Below the pieces are notes generated by a model. It searched no databases. It was not told where the DNA came from and was given only the letters and a program-made list of their open reading frames with translations. Below, piece by piece: positions 21,960 through 35,600 of a stretch of DNA of 64,000 bases (position 1 is its first letter; every line of letters starts with the position of its first letter). Where the stretch lies: NCBI GenBank assembly GCA_026545225.1, contig CM048853.1, positions 15,130,755 to 15,194,754 of the forward strand, written 5' to 3'. Position numbers and translations under genes: made by a program. Origin of the DNA: Cornus controversa (taxonomy: Eukaryota; Streptophyta; Magnoliopsida; Cornales; Cornaceae).

Positions 21960-23765
21960 TCATCCAATGCCACATCTCTTGAGGAGATTTAACTTCATTC
22001 CTCCTATATGATCCTCACCTCTTTGTGCCAAACTCAAAGTAACCAGAATGGCCTCATTGGCTTCAAAAAACACATCTCTCTGCCTTGACTGAACATGTTT
22101 CAATTTTACCCATGGAGGAGACTCTAATGATGGCATCGGAGGAGTGCTAGAAAGAATAAGCAATGGCTCAATCGGAATCCTCCAAGGTGGAGTATTTTTC
22201 ATGGCCACTACATCAAGTAAATCATTCACCCCCTCAATGGACTTCTCAACATCATGTGATAGAGCAACTGGATCACCTTCTTCAACATAATCATCAAAGT
22301 CATCCATGAAGAAACAATCACTCTCATCTAGAGGATGTTGAATGGCATTAAAAGTATTCAATTTCACCTTAGCCTCATGAGAAATTTCATCATTAGGACT
22401 CTTTGTCACCTCTTCTTCATCAAGCTTCTTCTCCCCCACCTTGTTGTCACTTATTTCTCCACTTCTAAGAGTGGTGATGGCTTAAAATTGTTCATGGTGT
22501 GGGTTGCTTGAAGAAGAAATATTGTCAAGAACATGAACCCCTTTGGGTAGGCAACTGGTTGGCTTGGTAGTTTCCCCTTTCTCTTCTACTCACGGCATTG
22601 ACAAGTTGTCCAAACTGAGATTCCAGTTTGGCAATCGACTCAGAGTGAGAGTAAACCAGTTGAGTAGTGGATTGAATTGTTTCTGCTGTAGCTTGCACTG
22701 TCTTTACAATAGAGTCAAGCTTCTCAAGTTTTGCTAGGACAATCGTCATCTTGTCTTCAATAGCAGAAATTCTTTGTGCCATAGGAACTTGTTCTTGATA
22801 TGATTGTGAAGGCACATAGTTCTAAGGCTGAAAAGTGGGCTGAATTGCTACCCCTTGCTCTTGTGGAAGATTGAAAAACTGCCCAAGTGAAGGACAATTA
22901 TTCACATGGTTCATAGGACTCAAGCAAAAATCACATGGCTCAAAAATAGAAGGATATGAAGATTGATTAGGCACTTGACCAACCGCTATAAATTGCACCA
23001 CTCTCTGTGACACAACATCCACAATGGTAGACATAGCATCTGCAGAACCACTCTCAAAAATACGATCAACCTTCCTTGTATTGGACGGTCTGCTCGAACG
23101 AGATGAAGACATATGTTGCAAAGAATTGTCACTAAGATTCTCAAACAAAGTCCATGCTTCATCTTCACTTTTTAGCATGAAAGTACCCCCACATGATGCA
23201 TCCACCATCTATCTATTACCTTCTGTAAGCCCCTCATAAAAACATTGCACTAACTGCCACATTAGAACTTGAATCTTTCCCATGCCTCAAAAAATTGTTC
23301 CCCCTCAAATTGAGAGAAACCAGTGATAGCACGTCTGAATTGATTGGTCCTCCCTATCAAAAAATATTTCTTCAAAAACTCATGTTGGATTTGAGTCCAT
23401 GTAGTGATAGAGCTCGCCAGTAGAGATCTGAACCAATACTTGGCCTTCTCCTTTAGAGAGAATGGAAAGAGTCGCATCCAAAAAGCATCTTCAGAGAAGT
23501 TGTGAATTTTCGTTAATGAGCAAACTTCTATAAATTCATCCAAGTGCTTGTACGGATCCTCATGAGTCAACCCGAAATAGGATGGCAACATATGAATGAT
23601 ACTGGGCTTGATCTCATAGTTCTGTGCAGTGACATTAGGCAATTGAAAATCAGCTGGTGAATTATAAGTCTCTGGGACATAGTAGTCTCTGATCAATCTC
23701 ACTTTTTCCACAACAGCATTAGGCACAATATTGTTGTTCTCATTATTTCCACACACACCATCCAT
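21960..23765 (-). pseudogene. Element D gag pseudogene with internal deletions
   Basis: On the - strand from 23765 the gag core is close to that of E (PNVTAQNYEIKPS, FPFSLKEKAKYWF). It carries a stop after ERFKF near 23262 and another near 22815. The zinc knuckle CDFCLSPMNHVNNC is retained. Near 22375 the sequence jumps from the SP..EI.HEAK segment to VKLNTFNAIQHP, deleting the aspartic protease core. Near 22100 it jumps out of the PPWRIPIEP region into unrelated sequence, so RT and RNase H are absent. Such a product could not drive transposition. Confidence 0.88.
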
Positions 23766-24024
23766 GATGTCAATATTCTCTTTCTCTTGCTCAATGGTAT
23801 GGTAATTGAAGTACTGGAAAAGAAAAAAAATAATAAAAATAAAAATAAATTAGATTAGTAGCAAAAAAAAAAAAAATTCTAAACTAAAAAATAAAATAAA
23901 ACTAATTAGTAATTGAAAAGAAAACAAAATAAAAATAAAAATAAATAAATAAAAGAAAAAAAAATTCCTAAACTAAAAATCCAATTAGAACTAATTCTAA
24001 AAATCCAAACAATCAAATAGACAG
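23766..24024 (-). other. Element D leader, A-rich
   Basis: A-rich low-complexity sequence lies between the gag start and the primer binding site. It corresponds to the leader between 32509 and 32629 of E. No gene seen. Confidence 0.7.
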
Positions 24025-24042
24025 TCCCCGGCAACGGTGCCA
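24025..24042 (-). other. Primer binding site of D (tRNA-Asp type)
   Basis: On the - strand TGGCACCGTTGCCGGGGA follows the LTR after five bases. E and F have TGGCGCCGTTGCCGGGGA, so D differs at one base. I recall Athila elements using tRNA-Asp, and the site fits. Confidence 0.85.
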
Positions 24043-24047
24043 AAAAT

Positions 24048-25477
24048 TGATTCGTGTGTGAGTGTGACTCAAAAAGTATATCAATTAAAAATTTTCACAC
24101 TTCGCAATAGAACAAATTCCTTGCAGAATAGGGCTATCAAAAGGGGTATCATACCTCAGGGACTGTGGTCAGATTGAGTTGAATTGTTAGGACTAATTCT
24201 AATTAAATTTAAAAGAAATAAATTTTGATTTTTAATTCTAAATTAACTAATGAAGCAATTGAACAAAAGCAAGAAAAACTAAGGAGTGTAGAGAATATAA
24301 GATAAGTCTAGGGTTATTGATTTCACCACTAACTTCACAATCAATGGTCAATTGAACTAACTATGAGGCATCATATCATGCATAAGTGGTGTCGGTGGCT
24401 ACAAGCTCACCTCCATCCGTCAAGAAGATAACATATGATTAAGGCTAAGTCATGGACTATCTTCGATTGGTATGGGCCATTTACCTAACTACTCTAATCT
24501 AAGGTGTAGTATGGTTCATCTTCTCTAGGCATAATCCATCAAAGCTTTTAATGATATATTCAGTGAAAACCATTGTGTAATAATCACTCTCATGATCACA
24601 GAAAATAAGAGGGACGAGTTCAATAACAACAATCAAGTATCTAAGACAAGATAAGAAATCATTGAAACTGAATTTATAAGACTTTTATTGCTCAATTCTA
24701 TAATAAGAATCCTCTAAATTACACAATCTATGAATGAATACAAAAATCCCCAATATTTAGAACAATCAAACCAATGATGTTTAGTTAGGACTTCATCAAA
24801 ACCCTGGTGGTTGAACTAGCCGCTCATGATACGCCTTGTTCTCCAATGATTCTCCACTCCAAAAGCTCTTCAAAGCTGCTTCCAAGCCTCCCAATACAGC
24901 CCCAATTTGTCACTTTAAATAGCCAAGAGAATACATCAAAGTCCTAATCCAATTAGGAATTAATTAGGTTTTCCCGCAACACTAATCAAGTGGGTTTTTC
25001 CTGCTGACTTCGGCCCAAATTTTGACCCACTAGAAGTCCGATTTACGGATTTTTTGTGAAATACAAAAGTGTGCAGAATCAAATTTTGTTCAACCTTAAA
25101 CAAGAATTAAGTCAATTTGAGGCTCGAAAATAAGACTTCTAGCCCGTTTTCCAAAATGGAATTAAGACTGTATTATGCGCAGATTTGGGCTTCAGGCCCG
25201 AAACCTTCTTAAGCAGCTGTAATTCTTTTGGACCTCTTCCTTGGACTGATTTGAGTTAAAATATGGAGTTCAATGGATCCCTTTGATGTAGGCTTCATCT
25301 AACCATCTTGCATGTCATCTTTAAAAGCCCAAAATCACGATTTTAACTGAAATAATCATTAAGGCCCTAAAAATATAGAAAACACTAAAATGAAGTAAAA
25401 TAACAAAATAATATATCACTAAGAGAATAAAATATGCCAGTTAAGAGGCTAGAATGCATAACATTCAACGCCAATCA
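24048..25477 (-). repeat. Element D 5' LTR
   Basis: 1430 bp, TG...CA, matching 18025-19453. On the + strand it ends CAACGCCAATCA next to TSD ATAAC. Confidence 0.95.
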
Positions 25478-25482
25478 ATAAC

Positions 25483-27582
25483 CCAATCCTCCACTGCTTC
25501 GCCACCCGTAATCAGAATGTGAATGTTCTCGAACTCTGTGTCATGCCTCTGCTCCTCAACCACCCTACTCACTAGAGTTGGTTGCGCTATGAGCGTGAAC
25601 AAAGTGGCCTGTCCATCACTCTCACTAAAGTACAATCCCATTCCTGAGATATCTTCCATCATCTTTCACTCACGAATAGCAATGCTAGCCAAAGTGCCAT
25701 GTGCTTTCCTGCTCAATGCATCGGCAACCACATTAGCGTTCCCCAGGTGATACTGAAGATCAAAGTTGTAGTCTTCTATGTATTCAACCCATTTTCTCTA
25801 TCTCATATTCAAGTTCTTTTGTGTAAAAAGGTACTTCAAACTCTTATGATCAGAGAAAATCTCAAACTTTTCTCCATAGAGATAATGCCTTCACGTTTTC
25901 AAAGCAAAAATTACCGCAGCTAACTCCAAGTCATGAGTCGGGTAATTCTGCTCATGGATCTTCAACTGTAGGGAACCATATGCAACAACCCTCTCGGTTT
26001 GCATCAACACACATCCCAAACCATCTCGGGAAGAGTCACAATAAATAACATAACCCAAACTGCGCTCGGGGATAATCAAGATCGGAGCACTAATCAATCT
26101 ACGCCTCAATTCAATAAAGGAATGCTCACAAGCCTCATTCCACTCAAACTTAACTCCTTTACGAGTAAGCTTGGTCATCGGCGTCGCTAACTTTGAAAAG
26201 TCTTTCACAAAGCACCGGTAATATCTTACCAATCCCAAGAAGCTACATATCTCGAATACGTTCTTAGGCCTCTCCCAATTCATTACCGCTTCAATCTTAG
26301 AAGGGTCTACCAATACTCCTCCTTCCGACACCACGTGTCCGAGGATTTTCACCTCCGTTAGCCAAAATTCACATTTTTCAAATTTGGCATACAAACGGTG
26401 TTCTCTTAGAATCTGCAACACTGTCCTCAAGTGGGTCTCATGCTCCTCCATAGAAGAAGAATACACAAGGATGTCGTCCACGAAGACCACCACAAACCTA
26501 TCCAAGTACACCCTGAATATCCAGTTCATCAAATCCATGAACGCTGCCAGTGCGTTCGTCAGCCCAAATGGCATCACTAGAAACTCATAGTGGCCATATG
26601 TAGTCCGAAAAGCCATCTTTGAAATGTCCTCTTCCTTTACCCTCAACTGGTAATACCTTGACCTCAAGTCGATCTTTGAAAAATAAGTCAAACCCTTAAG
26701 TTGATCAAACAAGTCATCTATCCTTGGCAAATGATACTTGTTCTTAATCGTTACTTGGTTCAACTTACGGTAGTCTATGCATAACCGTAAAGATCCGTCC
26801 TTCTTTTTAGCAAACAGGACCGGAGCTCCCCAAGGTAATGTACTAGGTCGTACAAATCCTTTATCCAACAATTCTTGTAACTGATCTTTCAACTCCTTCA
26901 ATTCAGTCGGTGCCATCCGGTACGGTGCCATAGAGATAGGCGCGGTACCTGGAGCAAGATCAATGCTAAACACAACATCTCTCATCGGAGGTAACTCTGT
27001 CAAGTCCTCCGGGAACACATCTACAAACTCACTAACCACTGGTGGAAATCCTCCACTAGTCATAATCCCATCCTCCTCGGCTAATAAACTAGCTAGGAAA
27101 TATCTAACCCCATCCCATACACCGGAACTAAGCAAAGACAGAATGTAGAAATCATCCCGCTCTTCCACAAAGTAAAAGTAATCACCCTCAGGTGTGCACA
27201 CTGTCACTCTCCTACGGAGACAATCAATCATGGCTCTCAATGTAGATAGCCAGTCCATACCTAGAATGACATCAAAAGTGTTCATGTTTAGCAACACAAA
27301 GTCGAACACTAGTCGACGCCCAGCAACCTCGATCTCGCAAGACCGACACACTCTATCCAGGGTAACCCTACCCCCAACTGGTGTATCAATGGACAATGGT
27401 GACTCCAGTGATGACACCCGTAGCCCCAAGGCATAAGCAAATGCAACAGATATGAATGAATGTGATACACCCGAATCTATCAACACCCTAGCCCACGAGC
27501 TAGAAACTAAAAAAATACCTCTGACTACTGACGGTCCCAGTACATCCTCTGTCGGAGCGATCGTAAACACACGGCCCTGTGA
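25483..27582 (-). pseudogene. Element B protease, RT and RNase H
   Basis: On the - strand from 27570: aspartic protease ([13 protein letters not shown], normally DSGA/DSGS), reverse transcriptase ([16 protein letters not shown], then [13 protein letters not shown], then [11 protein letters not shown] with the catalytic DD), and RNase H ([14 protein letters not shown]; family norm CDAS). RT copies element RNA into cDNA; RNase H removes the RNA strand. The 559-codon open frame ends at TGA near 25891 inside RNase H. The rest of RNase H continues with more stops to 25483, where D is inserted; integrase follows at 18024. Confidence 0.92.
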
Positions 27583-28739
27583 CTACTGACCAGCCCCCTG
27601 TAACCCTGACTGCTGGCTAGAAACAGGTGTGGGACCCCTCGTTACCCGCGATCCCTGAACTGACTGTGCTGGCTGGGGCAGTGGTAATGCCCTAAAGCCA
27701 GACTGAACTGGAGTCGTCTGCCCAGCTCTCTGCTGAGTCCCTGTACCACTCTGTATCACCTGCCTCTGGGGGCAGTTAGCTTTCACATGTCCGGGTTGTT
27801 TACAAGAGAAACACACCCTCTCCCCCACTATCCCTACTAGCACTGGTGCCACTGTATGCCCCTGTGGGCACTCCCTGCTGAAATGGCCAATCTGATGGCA
27901 ATTATAGCACACCACTAAAGATCGTGAAGATCTAGAAGGCAAGGCCAATGAAGGTATCGGGCGAACTTTCCCTCCTCCCTATTCCTCTTCCGTCCCTGGC
28001 CACCCGAAGGTGCCACTGCGCTCATTGCTTGCTGTTTAGACTCCCATATCCTTTGGGTGTCTCTGTCGTCTTCCTCAGCCACTAAGGCTCTGTCAACCAC
28101 TTCATTATAGGTCCTCAAACCTAAAATGGAAACCCTCTTTCTGATAGAGGTTTTGAGTCCCTTCACAAATCTTTTCACCTTTAGCTCTTCATTAGCTACC
28201 ATCTCCGGGGCAAAGCCAGCCAATGACGTGAATTTGGTCTCGTACCCCATCACATCTAAGTCCCCTTGGACTAAGTCTATGAACTCTTGCCTCATCTGGT
28301 CTCTCACTAAATTTGGGAAGAACTTATCAAAGAACAACCCCTTAAAGGTCTCCCAGTCCATAGTCTCGGTGTTGTGGACATTCCCAATGAATTGCCACCA
28401 CCGATCCGCTTCTCCTTGTAAGTGAAGCGTTGCCACACCCACTTTCAAATCCTCATCGATTGCAAGAGTAACCATGAGTTTGTGAGTTTGGTCTATCCAA
28501 CTCTCCGCCACAAGCGGATCACGCGTGCCATCAAAGGTAAGCGGCTTAAATTTCACATATTCCCTCATTGCTACCATTTGTAGGCTCAAGGCAACCCTAG
28601 GCAATGCCTGAACCTCCTCTTCCCTGGCTTCCCTAGCCATCCATCTCATAGTGTCCGCCATGTCATGCATAAATTGCGTTCCATCTGTTCGCTTCTGAGG
28701 AGCATCAGTGCCTACGTCTCGCGCTCTTCTTGGAGGCAT
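27583..28739 (-). pseudogene. Element B gag with two zinc knuckles
   Basis: The likely start is the ATG at 28739 (MPPRRARD), typical of Tekay gag. The capsid-like region contains WIDQTHKLM and GEADRWWQF. A frame break near 27940 shifts to a second frame with two CCHC knuckles, CYNCHQIGHFSREC and CFSCKQPGHVKANC, that bind RNA. A TAG at 27583-27585 separates gag from protease. The ~290-residue capsid part is intact; the whole is not. Confidence 0.9.
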
Positions 28740-28980
28740 TTTGCTATATGCACAATAAGAAAATTTTAGAACCAAGCATTCATACTCATTCAAATTGCAT
28801 CATGCTTACACATACCATGCTAATTAAGTCCACAAAAACATGTTAAGGAAACATAACCATATAATCATGTAACACGTAAACAATTTGTAAACCCTAAGTC
28901 TAAACCCTTACATTAGTCCAACCTTCTCAAATTCACACGTGATGTGACCATCATCCGTCGCCCCTAGGTATTCTAACCTA

Positions 28981-28994
28981 GGGCTTTGATACCA
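28981..28994 (-). other. Primer binding site of B (tRNA-Met type)
   Basis: On the - strand TGGTATCAAAGCCC lies three bases after the end of the 5' LTR. It differs by one base from the usual TGGTATCAGAGC. The leader between it and gag (28740-28980) has no gene. Confidence 0.85.
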
Positions 28995-30153
28995 TTCTAT
29001 AGTGCCTCGGTCCCCCCCTGACTCTCGGGAAACTGGGGGTTAACCCGCCCATTCATTTGATCAAGTCAACTAAGGCTATAACCAACCTTTCCTTCTTTCA
29101 GTCAGCTAAAATAAAGTTTCAGTCGGCTGAAAAAGTGCTCTAGAAATGCTTGTTTCCTTCTGTCTCTTTCAGCCGCCTAAAAGTGGACTTTCAGCAGCCT
29201 AAAAGTTAACTTTCAGCAGCCTGAAAGTGGACTTTCAGCAAGCTGAAAGTACCTGGGCTTGAATTTTTTTTGACAGCATTCCTCAACCTGACTTCAAATG
29301 CTAATATCTCACAATCCGTAAGCCCGTTTGACTTGAAATTTGACATAGATCATCCTTAACATGTCTAATTTCTAACCAAATTTGAATCACCCAAAAATAC
29401 CAACTACAACTCAAGTTATACTCGATTTAGTGAGGGTAGGTCAGATTTCCAACCCTTGCACCAAAACAGGCATAACATTCTCAATTTAAATCCAAACAAG
29501 GTTCATGACCCATCAAATCGAAGCTAACACAATTGTCTTACTATATTCATAAATTACATTCACTCATTGAACTCAAAATGGACACTTTTAGGCATGTGTC
29601 CCCCCCAATGGCTACTTTAATGCCTTAATGGTCATCAAGTAAATTCACATAACATGCATTTCATACTTGAAATGTAATTCCATCTATTTTTCTTACCATC
29701 TTCACCATACAACTCATGCATACATACTTTCCATACTCCATTTGCTCATGATTAACCATACAAGAAATCATAGCTAAAGAGGAAAATGGTCTTATGGTAC
29801 CATACATCTCCAACACACACTTTTCTCAAAAGGGTACATATCATTCATATGGTTTCTTCCAAGTTTATAGTCATTACAAGAATTCATGCATAAAGTTCAA
29901 AGTGCAACAAATTCTACCATGACTACAACTGTCCAAAATATAACAAAATATAACTGGAATTCTTCTTGGACACTCAAGTCCCATCCGTTATCGGCGCCTT
30001 ATCTGTAAAATATTTAGAATAAAGGGGTGAGCACCACTGTGGCTCAGTAGAGATACCCCAACCCACCTAAGTGCCGACCCGACATGACCTACATGAATGC
30101 ATGTCACAACATTTCATGTATCATTCAACATACATCATGTTCACTCACAACAA

Positions 30154-30192
<39 letters not shown>

Positions 30193-30334
30193 AAGCAATA
30201 AACATGTATCATGCTTCATAATTTAAAATGAAAGCAATATCACACACTTGTCTCCCCCTCGGACTCAACCCGATACCCTAACATGATTCTTGACCAAATC
30301 ATGAAACTGAGACCCTTTCCACACCATTCCAACT

Positions 30335-30630
30335 CTGCCACCAAGTATTTACCTACTCCAAGGTGGATAGACCACCGTCATCGAGTATTTACCAACTCCA
30401 AGATGACTTGGCCCATTTTTTGGAATTCTCACCGAGTATTTACCTACTCCAAGGTGTGTAAACCACAATCACCGAGTATTTACCTACTCCAATATGATTG
30501 GGTAGCCTTTTAGAATCTCCACTGAGTATTTACCTACTCCCAGGTGAGTAAACCACCATCACCGAGTATTTACCTACTCCAAGGTGATGTAACTACTCCA
30601 ACGCCCTCACCGAGTATTGACCTACTCTAG
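30335..30630 (-). repeat. Seven-unit hairpin array in B right LTR
   Basis: This is the counterpart of 15168-15470, with the same seven CACCGAGTATTTACCTACTC-type units in the same order and spacing and a few base changes. Confidence 0.9.
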
Positions 30631-30979
30631 GCCATTCAACCACACTTCCCCGTTTTCTCACAACGCCACCAAATATATGCATTTCAAACATATACATATC
30701 TAGCATTTAATTTCATGCTCCACAATGCACATGCTAATTAATAAAACACCTAGCATAAATTTTATCTCCATAAAGCCACACATATATTTACCTATACATG
30801 TGAAACCTAGCATATTATACACATATGCACATAAATCCCATTTAAGCATATTTTAATCATGCTTCACCAATACATACATTTCCTATACAAATATGGTATG
30901 CATTTAACTCACTTACAACATATAACACATATATGTCTCACAGTTGCACATAATTATACATGTACACCACATTAGGCAC

Positions 30980-32485
30980 TGATAGGCGTTGAATGTTACG
31001 CATTCTAGCCTCTTAACTTATGTATTTTATTCTCTTAGTGATAGATTATTTTGTTATTTTACTTTGTTTTAGTGTTTTCTGTATTTTCAGGGCCTTAATG
31101 ATTATTTCAGTTAAAACCGTGCTTTTGGGTTTTTAAAGAAGACATCCAAGATGGTGAGATGAAGCCTACATCAAGGAGATTCACTCAACCATTTATTTCA
31201 ACTCAAATCAGCCCAAGAAAGAGGTCCAAGAGAATTACAGCTGCTTAAGAAGGTTTCGGGCCTGAAGCCCAAATCTGCGCATAATGCAGTCTTAATCCCG
31301 TTTTGGAAAACGGACCAGAAGTCTTATTTCCGAGCCTCAAATCGACATTATTTCCGCGTAGGGTTGAACGAAATTTGATTCTGCACACTTTTGTATTTCA
31401 CGAAAATTCCGTGAATCGGACTTCTAGTGGGTCAAAAGTCGGGCCGAAGTCAGCAGGAAAAACCCACCTGATTAGTGCTGCGGGAAACCCTAATTAATTC
31501 CTAATTGGATTAGGACTTTGGTGTATTCTCTTGGGGAATAAAGGGAAGACTTGGAGGCTGAAGAGAGAGAGCTTACACAGAGATTGGAGAGTCTGAGAGG
31601 GCTGAAGAGAACAGAACATATTGCAGAGCCATTGGAGAACGAAGTCATACGCGTAATTCAGAAAGATGATGTCTTCTTCCTCAACAGTTGAAGCTTCTTC
31701 TTCTACCATGAGCGGCTAGTTCATCCACTAGGGTTTTGATGTAGCCCTAACAAAGCATCAATGGTTTGATTGTTTTAATTATTGGGGACCTTTATATACA
31801 TGCATAGATTGTGTAATTGTGAGGATTCTTATTAATGAATTGAGCAATAAAAGTCTTGTAAATTCAATCTCAATGATTTCTTATCTTGTCTTAGATATTT
31901 AGTTGTTGTTATTGAACTCAATCTCTTTTGTTTTCTGTGATCATGAGAGAGATTATTACACAATGGTAATCACTGAATATATTGTTATGAGCTTTGATGG
32001 ATTATGCCTAGAGAAGATGAACCATACTGCACCCTAGATTAGAGTAGTTAGGCAGATGGCCCATGCCAATCGAAGATAGTCCATGGCTTAGCCTTAATCA
32101 TATATTATCTTCTTGACGGATGAAGGTGAGCTTGTAGCCACCGACACCACTTATGCATGATGTAATTCCCCTATAGTTGATTCAATTGACCATTGATTGT
32201 GGAGTTAGTGGTGAAGTCAAACACCCTAGGTTTCTCTCTTATTATCTTCATTATCTGTTTACCTTTGATTTATTTTATTTTATCTTTTTAATTAGTTAAA
32301 AATCAGAATTCTTTTCTTATAAATTTAATTAGAATTAGTTCTGTGTTCCAACTCGTCAGAACATAATCCCTGAGGTACGATACCCATTCATTTCGATAGC
32401 CCTATTCTGCAAGGAATTCGTTCTATTGCGAAGTGTGGAAAATTTTAATTGATATACTTTTTGAGTCACACTCACACACGAATCA
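30980..32485 (+). repeat. Element E 5' LTR
   Basis: Starts TGATAGGCGTTGAAT and ends CACACGAATCA. Nearly identical to 40676-42181. By eye the differences are in CCCAAGAAAG/CCCAAAAAAG and in AACCCACCTG/AACCCCCCTG. It should contain the promoter, but no single TATA box is convincing. Confidence 0.97.
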
Positions 32486-32490
32486 ATTTT

Positions 32491-32508
32491 TGGCGCCGTT
32501 GCCGGGGA
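32491..32508 (+). other. Primer binding site of E (tRNA-Asp type)
   Basis: TGGCGCCGTTGCCGGGGA lies five bases after the LTR. It matches in type the site I recall for Athila elements. Confidence 0.9.
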
Positions 32509-32629
32509 TTATCTATTTGATTGATTGGATTTTACAGAATTAGTTTTAATTGGATTTTTAGTTTAGGAAATTTTTATATTTTATTTTTATTCTTGTTTTT
32601 GTTTTCTTTTCAGGTGCTTTTGGTAATAT

Positions 32630-35600
32630 ATGCAAGGTCGTCGTTCTGTGGCTGATCCTTTGATACCTCTTGATCCTGAGCCTGAACGTACTCTTAGACA
32701 ACAGAGGAACATCCCTGTTGATACCATTGTGCAAGAGGAAGAAATAATTGAAAACATGGCAGAAGAGAGGAATAATAACCTTGTTCCTAATGCTGATGGA
32801 GAAAGAGCTAGATTGCTTAGGGACTACTATGTTCCTGAGACATATACCTCGCCAGCAGGTTTTCAACTGCCCAATGTCACAGCACAGAATTATGAGATCA
32901 AGTCCAGCATTATTCAGATGCTACCATCTTATTTTGGGCTGACTCAAGAAGACCCTTACAAGCATCTGGATGACTTCATTGAAGTGTGCTCAACTACAAA
33001 AATTCACAACTTCTCTGAAGATGCTTTCAGAATGAGACTTTTTCCATTCTCTTTGAAAGACAAAGCAAAGTATTGGTTCAACTCTCTACCGGCTAGTTCT
33101 ATCACGACTTGGACTCAGATGCAACATGAGTTTCTCAAGAAGTATTTTCCGATAGGGAAGACCAATCAGTTCAGACGTGCTATCACTGGTTTCTCCCAAC
33201 ATGAGGGGGAACAATTTTATGAGACATGGGAAAGATTCAAGGACCTTCTTAGGAAGTGTCCCCATCATCAAGTTCCTAAGTGGCAACTAGTGCAGAGTTT
33301 TCATGAAGGGCTCACAGAAGCCAACAGACAGATGGTTGATGCGTCATGTGGAGGTACTTTTATGTTGAAGAGTGAAGAAGAGGCATGGACCTTATTTGAA
33401 AATCTTAGTGACAACTCTCTACAACATGTGTCCTCTACTCGTTCTAGCAGACCTGCCACTACCAGGAAGACTGATGGGATTTTTGAGGTTGGTGCTTCAG
33501 AAGCTATGCCAACTGATATTGATTTAATTGCACAGAAGGTAGCAGCAATTATGGCTGCCAATCAAACTCCTTCTGCTTCAAATTCTTCATTGCTAAGCCC
33601 GTGTGAATTCTGCTCTAGTCCTATGCATAATGTGAGCAATTGTCCTTCAATGGGGCAATTTTCTGATATTCAACATGAGCAAGTTCAAGCTACTTTCACT
33701 GGACCAATGAATCCTCCACGAGGTAATACTTACAATCCCACATGGAGGAATCATCCTGGTTTTTCTTACAGTAACCAAGGGGCAGCAATGCAACCATCAT
33801 ATCAACCTAGGACTTTTGTGCCTCAACAGCAATATCAAACACAAAGTCCTATGGCCCAAAGAATTTCTGCTATTGAAGACAAGCTGACTCTTACCTTGTC
33901 TAAATTTGACAAGCTTGATTCTCTTATAGAGACAGTGCAAGCTACTGCAGCAACAGTACAATCTACAGTTCAGCTAGTGCACTCGCATTCTCAATCCATT
34001 GCCAAACTGGAATCTCAGTTTGGACAGCTTGCTACTTCATTAAGTAGAAGAGAAGAAGGGAAGCTCCCTAGTCAACCAATTGCTAATCCAAGAGGGATGC
34101 AAGCTTCCACAAGCAACCCACACCATGAGCAAGTTCAAGCCATTACCACTTTGAGAAGTGGGAAAATAATTGACAATAAGGTGGGTGAGAAGAAAGAAGA
34201 AGAAAAAGTGATCACAAGTCCAAGTGCTGAAATTCCTTATGAGCCCAAGGCTCCTTTCCCACAACGTTTTCTTGAAGCATCTAAATTGGGGAAGCAAGGG
34301 GACAAGCTGCATGACATGATGGAGGTGTTTCGCCAAGTGAAGATTAATTTGCCACTCCTTGATGCCATCAAGCAAATTCCTCCTTATGCAAAATTTTTGA
34401 AGGACTTGTGCACTCAGAAAAGGCGTTCTAAAAGCCATGTGCCAAAGAAAGTAATGCTGCCACAACAAGTAAGTTCAATAATTCAGCAGTGTACTCCTCC
34501 CAAGTACAAAGATCCTGGTGCTCCAACTATCTCATGCATTATTGGGGAGCACCATGTGGATAAAGCTCTTCTTGATTTGGGTGCAAGTGTGAATTTGCTA
34601 CCCTATTCAGTTTACTTACAATTGGGCTTGGGAGAATTGAAGCCTACCTCGGTGGTATTACAATTTGCAGACAGATCAACAAAGCAACCCCGAGGAATCA
34701 TAGAAGATGTGCTCATCAAAGTGGACAAGTTCTACTTTCCTGTTGATTTCATTGTACTTGACACTGAGCCGGTTCACAATCCGAAGAGGCACATTCCTGT
34801 GATCCTTGGTCGACCTTTCTTAGCTACTGCTGATGCCTGCATAAATTGTAGGTCAGGGATCATGGATATTTCCTTTGGCAACATGAATGTCAAGCTTAAT
34901 GTGTTCAATGCTATCCAACACCCTCCAGATCAGAGTGATGTGTTCTCCATGGATGATATTGATGAATGTGTGGAGGAATTTGTTTCATCCTCTATATCTC
35001 GAAACTCCCTGGAGGTATGTAAGTCATTTTATGACTTTGGAAATACTAATGATGAAGGTTTGTGTGAAGAGGTGCATGCTATGCTGGAAGTGGATGCTAT
35101 TCAGAATACTCCACCATGGAGAATTCCAATTGAGCCACTACCTTTTCTCTCTAGCACTCCCTTAGTGCCTTCATTGGAGTCCCCTCCAGAATTAGAGTTG
35201 AAGCCTTTGCCTGACAAATTGAAGTATGTATTCTTGGGGGCACAGAAAACTCTTCCTGTTATAATTGCCTCTGATCTGACAGAAATTCAAGAGAAGAGCT
35301 TAGTAGAGGTTCTATACCAACATCGGGAAGCAATTGGATGGAGTGTTGCTGATCTTAAGGGCATTGATCCCTCAATTTGCATGCACAAAATCCATTTGGA
35401 AGAAGGATGTAAGCCAACTAGAGAAGCTCAGAGGCGGTTGAACCCCAACATGAAGGAGGTGGTAAAGAAAGAGGTGGTCAAGCTACTTGATGCAGGAATC
35501 ATTTATCCAATTTCTGATAGCACATGGGTGAGTCCGACACAAGTGGTTCCAAAGAAATCTGGTCTTACCATTGTCCCTAACTCCATGGGAGAGCTTGTCC

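Larger units (their letters stand above)
18025..25477 (-). mobile_element. Element D: Athila-like deletion derivative
   Basis: D lies on the - strand inside pol of B, with TSD ATAAC at 18020-18024 and 25478-25482 (perfect). LTRs of 1429 and 1430 bp (18025-19453, 24048-25477) match the E/F family. The primer binding site, polypurine tract and most of gag are present. Protease, RT, RNase H, integrase and the second reading frame are missing. Total length is 7.45 kb, against 11.2 kb for E. The loss of coding DNA with intact ends and a clean TSD suggests it inserted already reduced and moved with helper proteins, though later deletion cannot be excluded. Confidence 0.93.

Noticed and set aside
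31303-31709. Short frames on both strands in the LTRs of E and F (also 40999-41405, 44916-45270, 54550-54914)
   Set aside because: They repeat in every LTR copy, are short, lie within LTR sequence and show no known domain.
32491-32508. tRNA-like sequence at the E primer site (also 46052, 24025, 13942, 57223)
   Set aside because: Only the 3'-end complement of a tRNA is present, at the expected position after an LTR. There are no tRNA genes here.
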